Of a DNA stretch of 5,298 nucleotides, positions 1 to 5,298 are shown piece after piece (position 1 is the first letter of the stretch; every line of letters starts with the position of its first letter). The DNA is taken from the NCBI GenBank assembly GCA_943908385.1, contig CALTTF010000107.1, positions 1-5,298 of the forward strand, read 5' to 3'. The notes beneath the pieces were generated by a model. It was not told where the DNA came from and ran no database searches. It saw nothing but the letters and a program-made list of their open reading frames with translations. A program made the translations under genes and the position numbers. The stretch comes from an uncultured Corynebacterium sp. GTDB taxonomy: Bacteria > Actinomycetota > Actinomycetes > Mycobacteriales > Mycobacteriaceae.

Positions 1-701
1 GCCTGGCGCTGGTCGATGCGCCCGCCGCGCGAGCCGAGGAACAACGCGCCCGAGTCGGCGGTGGCGGAGGCGGCGGAAGAAGAGCCGGGCGCGAGGAGCT
101 CGGGGCGGCGGGACAGCCAGGCGTCGAGGGCCGCGGCGGCGGATTCGCCGAACGGGACGACGCGCTGCTTGTTGCCTTTGCCGGTGACGAGGGCGAGGCA
201 TCGGGAAGCGTCGATATCGGCGACGTCAAGGCCGGTGAGCTCGGCGACGCGCATGCCCGTGGCGTAGAGGAGCTCGAGCATGGCGCGGTCGCGGGCGGCC
301 TCCGGGGAGTCGGCGTCGGCATTGATCTCGGCTTCGACGAGCTGCCCGGCGCGCGCAGGCGTGACCACATCGGGCAGGTGCCGGTTCACCTGCGGGGTGG
401 CCAGGCGGGCGGCGACGTCGGATTCGAGGTAGCCGCGCTCGTAGGCCCAGGTGGAAAAGGCGCGGGCGGAGGCGGTGCGGCGGGCCATGGTGGAGCGCGC
501 GAGGCCGGAGCGGAGGGCGTCGGCAAGCCAGGCGCGGAGCTTGGGAAGCGTGAAGTCGGCGAAGGTCGCGCACATCGGCACGAGCGTGCGCAGATCGCTG
601 CGGTAGCCCTTCACGGTCGCGGGCGAGCGGCCTTTGACGAGCAGCGCGTGGTCGGCGAAGTCGTCGATCGCCGCTTCGAGCTGGGTGATCTGCTCTGCCA
701 C
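1..701 (-). CDS. xerC: Tyrosine recombinase XerC, 3' end cut by window edge
   Basis: This is a site-specific tyrosine recombinase that, with XerD, resolves chromosome dimers at dif. The 233 visible codons run from a GTG start at 701. Residues about 5-95 form the N-terminal SAM-like core-binding domain (KGRSPATVKGYRSDLR near 23-38, then FSTWAYERGYLESDVA). The catalytic domain begins near 110. It shows the first catalytic arginine in ATGMRVAELTGL (R151) and the beta-hairpin lysine in TGKGNKQR (K175). The HxxR motif and the nucleophilic tyrosine should lie beyond position 1, so activity cannot be judged here. The GTG is preceded by an AAGGCAGG Shine-Dalgarno-like stretch about 7-8 nt upstream. 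An Ala/Ser-rich stretch (about 206-217) lies before the ALFLGSRGGRI strand. XerC rather than XerD is chosen because of the dprA neighbourhood, which is inference from conserved actinobacterial order. Confidence 0.9.
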   Translation of the reverse strand, partial: MAEQITQLEAAIDDFADHALLVKGRSPATVKGYRSDLRTLVPMCATFADFTLPKLRAWLADALRSGLARSTMARRTASARAFSTWAYERGYLESDVAARLATPQVNRHLPDVVTPARAGQLVEAEINADADSPEAARDRAMLELLYATGMRVAELTGLDVADIDASRCLALVTGKGNKQRVVPFGESAAAALDAWLSRRPELLAPGSSSAASATADSGALFLGSRGGRIDQRQ

Positions 702-735
702 TGCCGCCTGCCTTGGTTGGGTATCCGCGGGCGCG

Positions 736-768
736 AAAAACTGCCGCGAAATGGTGTCTTCGCGGCAG
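736..768 (-). terminator. Intrinsic terminator after dprA
   Basis: A perfect 10-bp stem (741-750 with 759-768, CTGCCGCGAA on the minus strand) closes an 8-nt loop. On the minus strand it is followed at once by five T residues (740-736). It starts 28 nt past the dprA stop codon. The T-run is on the correct side for transcription leaving dprA, so this most likely ends the yraN-comM-dprA unit before xerC. Confidence 0.85.
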
Positions 769-772
769 TATA
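767..772 (-). promoter_or_regulatory. Possible -10 box for xerC
   Basis: On the minus strand this hexamer reads TATACT, a good match to the sigma-A-type -10 consensus. It lies just after the dprA stop and overlaps the first two bases of the terminator stem. Transcription would begin near 759-761, inside the hairpin, leaving a leader of about 60 nt before the xerC GTG. No convincing -35 hexamer is visible 16-18 nt upstream, which is common for corynebacterial promoters but lowers confidence. It could also be chance. Confidence 0.35.
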
Positions 773-796
773 GTTCGCCCGATTTGCGCGGCAGCG

Positions 797-1963
797 CTAC
801 ACGCGGCGCCAGTGCTGGCCGTCGCGCGCGACGAGGCCTTTGCCGGAGAGGTCCATGAGCAAGTGGACGGTCAGCCCGACGGTGAATCCGCAGGCGGCGG
901 CGACATCGGAGGCTTCACGCCCGCCGGTATCAGTGAGCGGCAGGGCATCGTAGACGCGGAGCTCGTTGCGGGAGAGCTGCTGGACGGCGTCGGCGGCGAA
1001 GTCGAACTCGTATTGGCCGTCGACATCCGAGGTGCCGACGGGGCTGAGTTGCTCGTGCGCGTCGTCGGCGCTGAGCACCATGTTGGCGCGTCCGTCACGG
1101 ATAGCCAGGTTCGTGCCCAGCGACCCGGGCCCGAGGATCGGCCCCGGCACCGCCATGCCGACGCGGTTGAACACCTCGACCCATTTCAGCGTGTTCAGCG
1201 CACCGGAGCGGAAGGCGGCTTCCACGACGACGGTCCCCTGCGTCAGCGCGGCGACGAGGCGGTTGCGCGTGAGGAAACGGTGCCGGTCGGGCGTGACCCC
1301 GGGCGGGTATTCCGTGACCACCACGCCGCCTTCAGCCGCGATGCGCGAAAACAGCGCCTCATTACGCCGCGGGTAGACCTGTCCCGCGCCGCACGCGGCC
1401 ACCACGACGGTCGCGCCCCCGGCATCCAACGCGGCGGTGTGCGCGACAGTGTCGATGCCGAGCGCCCCGCCCGAGACAATGGTGTGCTGGTGGCGCACCA
1501 GCCCGGAGCACAGGTCAGCGGTCGCGTGGTGCCCGTACGACGACGCGGCGCGGGTGCCCACGATCCCGACGGCGCTCGCGAACAGTTGCGCGAGATTCGC
1601 GTTGCCGCGCACCCACAGGGCATGCGGCGGGTGCGCGTCGGGAGGAAGATTTTCGCCGCTTTTCGACGCCCCCGCCACCGCCGCCCCGAACGACCCCTCG
1701 ATCGCCTCCCGCGGCCACTCCGGGGATTCGGGGGTGAGCAGCCGGTAGCCTTCGCGCTCCGCGGCGGCGAGGTCCTCGGCGGGCTGGTCCCAACTGTGGC
1801 GGGACTCGGTGGCAGGGCCGAGGTCGCCGAGCCAGCTGGCGCGGGTGCGGATGCCGCGGGCGAGTTCGTCGGCGTCGCGCCCGGCGGCGAGCATTGCCTG
1901 GATGTGCCGGCTCGGGCCCTCGACGACGCGGTTCAGGTAGGCCCAGGATTCGAGCGAGCTCAT
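797..1963 (-). CDS. dprA: DNA-processing protein DprA (Smf)
   Basis: DprA binds single-stranded DNA in the cytoplasm and loads RecA on it. It is required for chromosomal transformation in competent bacteria. The 388-aa product has an N-terminal helical region (about 1-75) and a central Rossmann-like DNA-processing domain (about 75-305). The domain shows VGIVGTR at 132-138, SGGALGIDTVAH at 164-175, CGAGQVYPRRN at 191-201, TEYPPGVTP at 217-225, a TRNRLVAAL segment and VVVEAAFRSGALNT at 245-258. Residues about 325-388 look like the DprA winged-helix domain, with a short polar linker (SPVGTSDVDGQYEFD) before it. The ATG overlaps the comM stop as ATGA, implying translational coupling, and a G-rich stretch upstream could act as ribosome binding site. 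Length and motifs are full for the family, with no sign of decay. Substrate in this organism is not known, since many actinobacteria keep dprA without demonstrated competence. Confidence 0.96.
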   Translation of the reverse strand: MSSLESWAYLNRVVEGPSRHIQAMLAAGRDADELARGIRTRASWLGDLGPATESRHSWDQPAEDLAAAEREGYRLLTPESPEWPREAIEGSFGAAVAGASKSGENLPPDAHPPHALWVRGNANLAQLFASAVGIVGTRAASSYGHHATADLCSGLVRHQHTIVSGGALGIDTVAHTAALDAGGATVVVAACGAGQVYPRRNEALFSRIAAEGGVVVTEYPPGVTPDRHRFLTRNRLVAALTQGTVVVEAAFRSGALNTLKWVEVFNRVGMAVPGPILGPGSLGTNLAIRDGRANMVLSADDAHEQLSPVGTSDVDGQYEFDFAADAVQQLSRNELRVYDALPLTDTGGREASDVAAACGFTVGLTVHLLMDLSGKGLVARDGQHWRRV

Positions 1964-3486
1964 GCCGCCACCCCCGCTTCAACCGTGTCGCGCAGGTCGA
2001 GGGCGTCCATGACCTCGGCGAGCCGCGGCTTATCGACGCCACCGACATCCGCCACCGTCCACGCCAGCCTCAGAACCCGGTCGACGCCGCGCTGGGTAAT
2101 GAGACCGCTGCTCAGTGCCTTGCTGATCACGCCCATTCCTTCCTCATCGGCGGGGAAATCCCGCCGCAGGACGGCACCGGGCACACGCGCATTCGTCGCG
2201 GCCGGCACCCCGGCTTTGGCCCAGCGGTGCTTCGCGCGGTCGCGGGCGGCCAGCACGCGCTGGGCGATTGACGCGGAGGATTCAGCGGGCGCGGAGGGGG
2301 TGGAGGTGACGAGGGCACCGGCGGAGGTCGTCGATAAGCTGATGTCGATGCGGTCGCGCAACGGCCCCGAGAGATTGCGCAGGTACTTGGCGCGCTCGCC
2401 CGACGAGCAGGTGCATTTCGCGGCGTTGTCGACCCCGCACCGGCACGGGTTGGCGGCCATGACGAGCTGGAAGTCGGCCGGGTAGACCACCTCCCGTCGC
2501 GCGCGGGTGAGCCGCACCTCCCCTTTTTCGAGCGGGACGCGCAGCGAGTCGAGTGTGTGCGCGTCGATCTCGCTGACCTCGTCGAGGAAGAGCACCCCGT
2601 GGTGTGCGTGGCTGACGGCACCGGGCCGCGGGATGCCGGAGCCGCCGCCGATGAGCGCCGCGCGGCCGAGCGACGGGTGCGGCGCAACGAACGGCGCGTG
2701 GACGATGACCTCCCCGAGCGAATTCCCGGAAATCGAGTGGATCGCCGTCGCCTCCACGACCTGCTGCGGGGTGAGCTCCGGCAGGATCGACGGGAGGCGC
2801 TCCGCCAGCATGGATTTGCCGGATCCGGGCGAGCCGATCATGAGCACGTGGTGCGCCCCGGCGGCCGCGATCTCCATGGCGCGGCGCTCCCGCTCCTGGC
2901 CGACGACATCGCGGAAATCCGGCACATGGACCGGCTGGACAGTGTGGCTGACGGTCCCCAGCCCGGGCAGCTCGCGCTCGCCGACCGCCCACAGCCACGC
3001 CTCGGTGAGACTCTGCGCAATCTTCACCGCCGGGTGCCCGACCAGTGCGGCTTCGGCGGCGTTCTCGGCGGGGATGACCACGTGGTCGACATCGTCGAGA
3101 GCTTCGAGAATGACCTGGAGGATCCCGTCGACGCGGCGCAGCTGCCCACCGAGGCCGAGCTCGCCGACGATGAGGCTGCGCCCCAGCCGGCGTTCGGCGC
3201 GCGGGTCCATGCTCGCCAGCACGGCCAGAGCGATCGGCAGGTCGAATTGGCTTCCCGCCTTCGGCAGGTTCGCCGGCGACAGCGACACCATGATCTTTGT
3301 GCGCGGCCACGGCAGCGTCGAATTGGCCACGGCGGTGCGGATCCGGTCGCGGGACTCGCCGACAGCCTTGTCGCCCAACCCCACGATGTGCATCCCGGGC
3401 AGCCCAGGCCCGACATTCGCCTCGACGGTGACGCGGTGCGCACCGATGCCTTCGACGGTCGCGGAAAACGTGCTAGCAAGCGCCAT
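1960..3486 (-). CDS. comM: ComM/YifB family AAA+ ATPase (Mg-chelatase-like)
   Basis: ComM is described in Vibrio cholerae as a hexameric helicase that promotes branch migration during natural transformation. The 508-aa product has an N-terminal Lon-protease-like fold domain (about 1-165, with VGLGDKAVGESRDRI and LSPANLPKAGSQFDLPIA). A linker with VPDFRDVVGQE leads into the AAA+ module. Walker A is GSPGSGKS at 218-225 and Walker B is GVLFLDE at 297-303. Four cysteines in CxC-x7-CxC form (348, 350, 358, 360, starting at NPCRCG) match the family's likely metal site. SGPLRDRID at 373-381 supplies candidate arginine fingers. The Mg-chelatase C-terminal helical domain occupies about 400-500. The ATG at 3486 is chosen because the family's conserved N-terminus begins there and a GGGGG stretch precedes it. 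The 25 codons upstream lie inside yraN. It overlaps yraN by 14 bp and dprA by 4 bp. Annotations as a true magnesium chelatase would be wrong. Confidence 0.95.
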   Translation of the reverse strand: MALASTFSATVEGIGAHRVTVEANVGPGLPGMHIVGLGDKAVGESRDRIRTAVANSTLPWPRTKIMVSLSPANLPKAGSQFDLPIALAVLASMDPRAERRLGRSLIVGELGLGGQLRRVDGILQVILEALDDVDHVVIPAENAAEAALVGHPAVKIAQSLTEAWLWAVGERELPGLGTVSHTVQPVHVPDFRDVVGQERERRAMEIAAAGAHHVLMIGSPGSGKSMLAERLPSILPELTPQQVVEATAIHSISGNSLGEVIVHAPFVAPHPSLGRAALIGGGSGIPRPGAVSHAHHGVLFLDEVSEIDAHTLDSLRVPLEKGEVRLTRARREVVYPADFQLVMAANPCRCGVDNAAKCTCSSGERAKYLRNLSGPLRDRIDISLSTTSAGALVTSTPSAPAESSASIAQRVLAARDRAKHRWAKAGVPAATNARVPGAVLRRDFPADEEGMGVISKALSSGLITQRGVDRVLRLAWTVADVGGVDKPRLAEVMDALDLRDTVEAGVAA

Positions 3487-3877
3487 CGTCGACCCCCTGG
3501 TACATGCGGCAGGAGACGTTGACGCCGTCGAAGATGACCTCAACGACATCGAAACGCACATCCGAGTACGCCCCGCTGTCCGCGCCGCCGCTTTTCGCCC
3601 GTTCGCACAGCCATTGCACGGCGGCAGCGCGGATCCGGTGCAGTTTCGCGGCCGTGACAGCCTCCGCGGCGCCGAAGCTCGTGCTGCGCCGCGTTTTCAC
3701 CTCGGCGAACACGATCACACCGCCCGGCGACCGGGCGATGACGTCTATTTCGCCGCCGCGGGCACGGTAGCGCAGCTGCACGATCTCGTAACCCATGTCC
3801 TCGTACCAGGCGGCGGCGCTGGATTCGCCGCACACCCCCAACATGTACTGGTCACGGGTGTCTTGTTTTACAGTCAT
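3473..3877 (-). CDS. yraN: YraN family (UPF0102) nuclease-fold protein
   Basis: This 134-aa protein belongs to the UPF0102 family, which has a restriction-endonuclease-like fold but an unproven biological role. Visible family marks are GESSAAAWYEDMGYEIV at 17-33, RARGGEIDVIA at 38-48, FAEVKTR at 57-63 and YSDVRFDVVEV at 104-114. The set E18, D45, E59 and K61 resembles a PD-(D/E)xK active site. The ATG at 3877 is chosen because GAGGGGAA lies a few nucleotides upstream and the family's conserved block follows after 16 residues. An in-frame TTG at 3898 would add seven residues encoded by the ribosome binding site itself, so it is rejected. The gene is first in the yraN-comM-dprA cluster, and its last 14 bp overlap comM. 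The context suggests a DNA-processing role shared with ComM and DprA, which is inference. Confidence 0.93.
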   Translation of the reverse strand: MTVKQDTRDQYMLGVCGESSAAAWYEDMGYEIVQLRYRARGGEIDVIARSPGGVIVFAEVKTRRSTSFGAAEAVTAAKLHRIRAAAVQWLCERAKSGGADSGAYSDVRFDVVEVIFDGVNVSCRMYQGVDDGAC

Positions 3878-3883
3878 GAAAAA

Positions 3884-3891
3884 TTCCCCTC
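3884..3891 (-). promoter_or_regulatory. yraN ribosome binding site inside hairpin arm
   Basis: GAGGGGAA on the minus strand ends 6 nt before the ATG at 3877 and fixes the yraN start. All eight bases can pair with TTCCCCTC at 3930-3923, so the site would be closed in any transcript reading in from DUF2469. It would be open in a transcript that starts inside the palindrome. Confidence 0.65.
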
Positions 3892-3896
3892 TGTTC

Positions 3897-3918
3897 AACT
3901 AAGTGGTTGCACTTAGTT
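3897..3918. promoter_or_regulatory. 22-bp perfect palindrome, possible operator
   Basis: AACTAAGTG and CACTTAGTT form a perfect dyad with 9-bp half-sites and a 4-bp centre. It is AT-rich compared with the surrounding GC-rich DNA. Size and symmetry would suit a dimeric MarR- or TetR-type repressor in front of yraN-comM-dprA. It is also the upper stem of the hairpin, so the symmetry may serve only RNA folding. No regulator gene lies in the window. Confidence 0.3.
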
Positions 3919-3961
3919 AGACGAGGGGAAGGGGCGGAAGGATCCGTCGAAAAGCGAAAAA

Positions 3962-4267
3962 TTACTCGGGGATGACCATGTCCGGCTTGTCGAGCTCCTC
4001 GATGTTGACGTCTTTGTACGTGATCACCCGCACGTAGCGCACGAAGCGCACGGCGCGGTACATATCCCACACCCACGCGTCCGACATGCGGACTTCGTAG
4101 TAGACGTCCTTGCCCTCAGTGTGCGGAATCAGCTCGACCGCGTTGGCGAGGTAGAAGCGGCGGTCGGTCTCCACGACATACGAGAATTGGCTGACCACGT
4201 CGCGGTATTCGCGGTAGAGGGACAGTTCGACCTCGGCCTCGTAATTGTCCAGGTCTTCAGCGCTCAT
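3962..4267 (-). CDS. DUF2469 family protein (actinobacterial, unknown function)
   Basis: This 101-aa protein of unknown function is recognised as DUF2469, which is widespread in Actinobacteria next to rnhB. It corresponds to Rv2901c in M. tuberculosis by position and likeness (from memory). The N-terminus is acidic (MSAEDLDNYEAEVEL). Next come an aromatic- and charge-rich middle (YREYRDVVSQFSYVVETDRRFYLANAVEL) and a second half YYEVRMSDAWVWDMYRAVRFVRYVRVITYKDVNIEELD. No signal peptide, membrane segment or catalytic motif is visible, so it is probably a small soluble cytoplasmic protein. The ATG overlaps the end of rnhB by 11 bp and has a strong GAGGAG ribosome binding site 8 nt upstream, so it is likely co-expressed with rnhB. 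It is followed by the hairpin at 3879-3930. A link to RNA:DNA hybrid repair is only guilt by association. Confidence 0.92.
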   Translation of the reverse strand: MSAEDLDNYEAEVELSLYREYRDVVSQFSYVVETDRRFYLANAVELIPHTEGKDVYYEVRMSDAWVWDMYRAVRFVRYVRVITYKDVNIEELDKPDMVIPE

Positions 4268-4910
4268 CGTGGGTGCTCCTCATGTATTTCTCGTGGGCGG
4301 CAGCGACGTTGGCATAAGTGTAGCGATGCTCGGCACTCGCACCGTGGCGGCGCACCGCGTCCATGTGGGTGCGCGTCGAATAGCCTTTGTGCTTATCGAC
4401 GCCGTACCCCGGGTACTCCTCCCCCATCTTTGTGACCAGCCGGTCGCGGCTCACTTTGGCCAGCACGCTGGCGGCCGCGATGCAGCGGGCGGTGTAGTCC
4501 CCGCCGATCACCGGGAGCTGGGGTGAGGTGAGGCCGGGGATACGGAAGGCGTCGACAAGCACGTAGCCCGGGGCGGTGTCGAGCGCGGCGACAGCGCGGC
4601 GCGCGCCGTCGAGGTTGGCGTTCTGGATGCCGCGGCGGTCGATCTCCGCGGCAGGAATGTGGATCACCGAGTATGCGAGCGCCGTGTCGGTGATCGCCGT
4701 GTAGAGCTCCTCCCTGCGTTTCGGGGTGAGCTTCTTGGAATCGGTGAGTCCCTCGAGCGCCGCGATCGGCTGTGGCGGAAGAACGCACGCCGCGATCGTG
4801 ACGGGGCCGAAGCACGCGCCGCGGCCCGCCTCGTCGATGCCCGCGACAGGCCCAAGCCCTGCCTTGTCCAGCGCGACCTCGTAGGTGCGCAGCTGTTTGA
4901 GCCTGCGCAT
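4257..4910 (-). CDS. rnhB: Ribonuclease HII
   Basis: RNase HII cuts RNA in RNA:DNA hybrids and nicks 5' of single ribonucleotides in duplex DNA, starting ribonucleotide excision repair. The 217-aa product is full length. The signature VAGIDEAGRG at 22-31 carries catalytic D26 and E27 and the GRG ribonucleotide-sensing loop. DSKKLTPKRREEL is at 57-69. D120 in YVLVD and D138 in GGD are the other expected metal ligands. AAASVLAKVSRD at 145-156, HKGYST at 174-179 and HRYTYANV at 195-202 are further family blocks. The ATG at 4910 is preceded by TTAAGG with about 9 nt spacing and starts 18 nt after the lepB stop, suggesting a shared transcript. Its end overlaps the DUF2469 gene by 11 bp. Confidence 0.97.
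   Translation of the reverse strand: MRRLKQLRTYEVALDKAGLGPVAGIDEAGRGACFGPVTIAACVLPPQPIAALEGLTDSKKLTPKRREELYTAITDTALAYSVIHIPAAEIDRRGIQNANLDGARRAVAALDTAPGYVLVDAFRIPGLTSPQLPVIGGDYTARCIAAASVLAKVSRDRLVTKMGEEYPGYGVDKHKGYSTRTHMDAVRRHGASAEHRYTYANVAAAHEKYMRSTHDER
4276..4281 (-). promoter_or_regulatory. Ribosome binding site of DUF2469 gene
   Basis: GAGGAG on the minus strand, 8 nt before the ATG at 4267 and inside the last codons of rnhB. It is the strongest Shine-Dalgarno match in the window and confirms the overlapping start. Confidence 0.75.
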
Positions 4911-4928
4911 ATGCGGCGACCTTAAGTC

Positions 4929-5298
4929 TTACTGCGGCTGAAGCTCGACATCGCCGTTCTTCACAGGGCCGATGCGGGTCAGCGGCAGGATGATGAAGGA
5001 GACCTTGCCGCGCACATTGTCCACGGGGATCGTGCCCTGGAATTCATCGCCGGAGTGGTAACGGGAGTCCGCGGAATTGGTGCGGTTGTCGCCCATGACG
5101 AAGATATTGTCCTCCGGCACCGTGATTGGGCCGAAGAATTTGCCGCCGCACTCCGCGGAGCCGTCCTCACCCACGACCGGGTTGGCCGGCGGGTCGAGAA
5201 TGTAGGACTGGTCGATCGGCTCGCCGTCCACCATCACCGCCGGGTCGCCGGCCTGGCAGGACACGGTCTGGCCGCCTGTGGCAACGACGCGCTTGACC
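4929..5298 (-). CDS. lepB: Type I signal peptidase LepB, 5' end cut by window edge
   Basis: This membrane-anchored serine protease removes signal peptides from secreted preproteins on the outer face of the membrane, using a Ser/Lys dyad. Only the last 122 codons are here. The first visible residues, VKRVVATGG, contain the catalytic lysine (second visible residue). VMGDNRTNSADSRYH at 67-81 is the conserved late box of the family. RGKVSFIILPLTRIG near 96-110 is the usual C-terminal beta segment, and the protein ends in a hydrophilic tail (VKNGDVELQPQ). The N-terminal membrane anchor and the nucleophilic serine lie beyond the right edge. Two cysteines (visible residues 14 and 50) sit in the extracytoplasmic domain and might form a disulfide. 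It heads the visible lepB-rnhB-DUF2469 cluster. Confidence 0.95.
   Translation of the reverse strand, partial: VKRVVATGGQTVSCQAGDPAVMVDGEPIDQSYILDPPANPVVGEDGSAECGGKFFGPITVPEDNIFVMGDNRTNSADSRYHSGDEFQGTIPVDNVRGKVSFIILPLTRIGPVKNGDVELQPQ

Larger units (their letters stand above)
3879..3930 (-). terminator. Long interrupted hairpin with T-run before yraN
   Basis: On the minus strand, outer arms TTCCCCTC (3930-3923) and GAGGGGAA (3891-3884) pair over 8 bp. Inner arms AACTAAGTG (3918-3910) and CACTTAGTT (3905-3897) pair over 9 bp around a CAAC loop. A short, imperfectly paired section joins them. Five T residues follow (3883-3879), and one base later comes the yraN ATG. This has the form of an intrinsic terminator for the lepB-rnhB-DUF2469 unit. 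It also buries the yraN ribosome binding site in its 3' arm, so it could act as an attenuator or translational switch. Which role applies cannot be settled from sequence. Confidence 0.7.

Noticed and set aside
206..217. Ala/Ser-rich stretch in XerC as a frameshift or insertion
   Set aside because: The frame stays open and the expected ALF strand follows directly, so it reads as a slightly long, variable loop rather than damage.
769..774. TATAGT on the plus strand as a promoter
   Set aside because: It is simply the overlapping complement region of the minus-strand TATACT. No plus-strand gene follows it, so there is nothing for it to drive.
713..2485. 590-codon open frame on the plus strand
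   Set aside because: It runs antisense to dprA and the comM end, both of which have clear family motifs. Long opposite-strand open frames are expected in GC-rich coding DNA. Its product is Arg/Gly/Ala-rich and shows no known domain.
2557..3522. 321-codon plus-strand frame opposite comM
   Set aside because: Asp/Arg/Gly-rich composition typical of a complement-strand shadow, with no motif and no supporting start signal.
3487..3561. 25-codon N-terminal extension of comM
   Set aside because: The extension lies wholly inside yraN and does not resemble the family. The conserved N-terminus MALASTFSATVEGI begins at the ATG at 3486, with a G-rich ribosome binding site before it.
3878..3898. TTG start adding seven residues to yraN
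   Set aside because: Those codons consist of the Shine-Dalgarno and spacer of the ATG at 3877. The TTG itself falls inside the palindrome arm.
2507..3916. 469-codon open frame on the plus strand
   Set aside because: It is antisense to comM and yraN, with Ser/Arg/Pro-rich low-quality protein and no recognisable domain. It is a shadow of the real genes.

Overview
The window is a GC-rich actinobacterial chromosome segment, most likely Corynebacterium or a close relative. The evidence is the strong G/C bias at third codon positions, the presence of a DUF2469 protein (a family essentially confined to Actinobacteria), and the gene order. From memory of Mycobacterium tuberculosis, the order lepB-rnhB-DUF2469-(fdhF-fdhD)-yraN-comM-dprA-(viuB)-xerC matches this window apart from the genes in parentheses. 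All seven genes lie on the minus strand, so transcription runs from the right edge to the left.

Right part (about 3962-5298): the C-terminal part of type I signal peptidase lepB, then ribonuclease HII rnhB 18 nt after its stop, then a DUF2469 gene overlapping the end of rnhB by 11 bp. The spacing fits one transcription unit. An 84-nt gap follows (3878-3961) and holds a long interrupted hairpin ending in a T-run. The hairpin also contains the ribosome binding site of the next gene.

Middle (797-3877): yraN, comM and dprA overlap each other by 14 bp and 4 bp and form a tight, probably translationally coupled DNA-processing operon. YraN is a restriction-nuclease-fold protein, ComM is an AAA+ branch-migration helicase, and DprA loads RecA on single-stranded DNA. 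ComM and DprA act on incoming single-stranded DNA during natural transformation in competent bacteria. No DNA-uptake genes are in the window.

Left part (1-796): a 95-nt gap carries a clear intrinsic terminator for dprA and a -10-like hexamer overlapping its upstream arm. The tyrosine recombinase xerC follows and is cut by the left edge before its last catalytic residues.

The genes are ordinary conserved housekeeping and recombination genes, and I see no mobile element, CRISPR array, RNA gene or obviously new system. The most interesting signals are the two intergenic hairpins. Both sit exactly where M. tuberculosis carries extra genes, and both may combine a terminator with the start of the next transcription unit.
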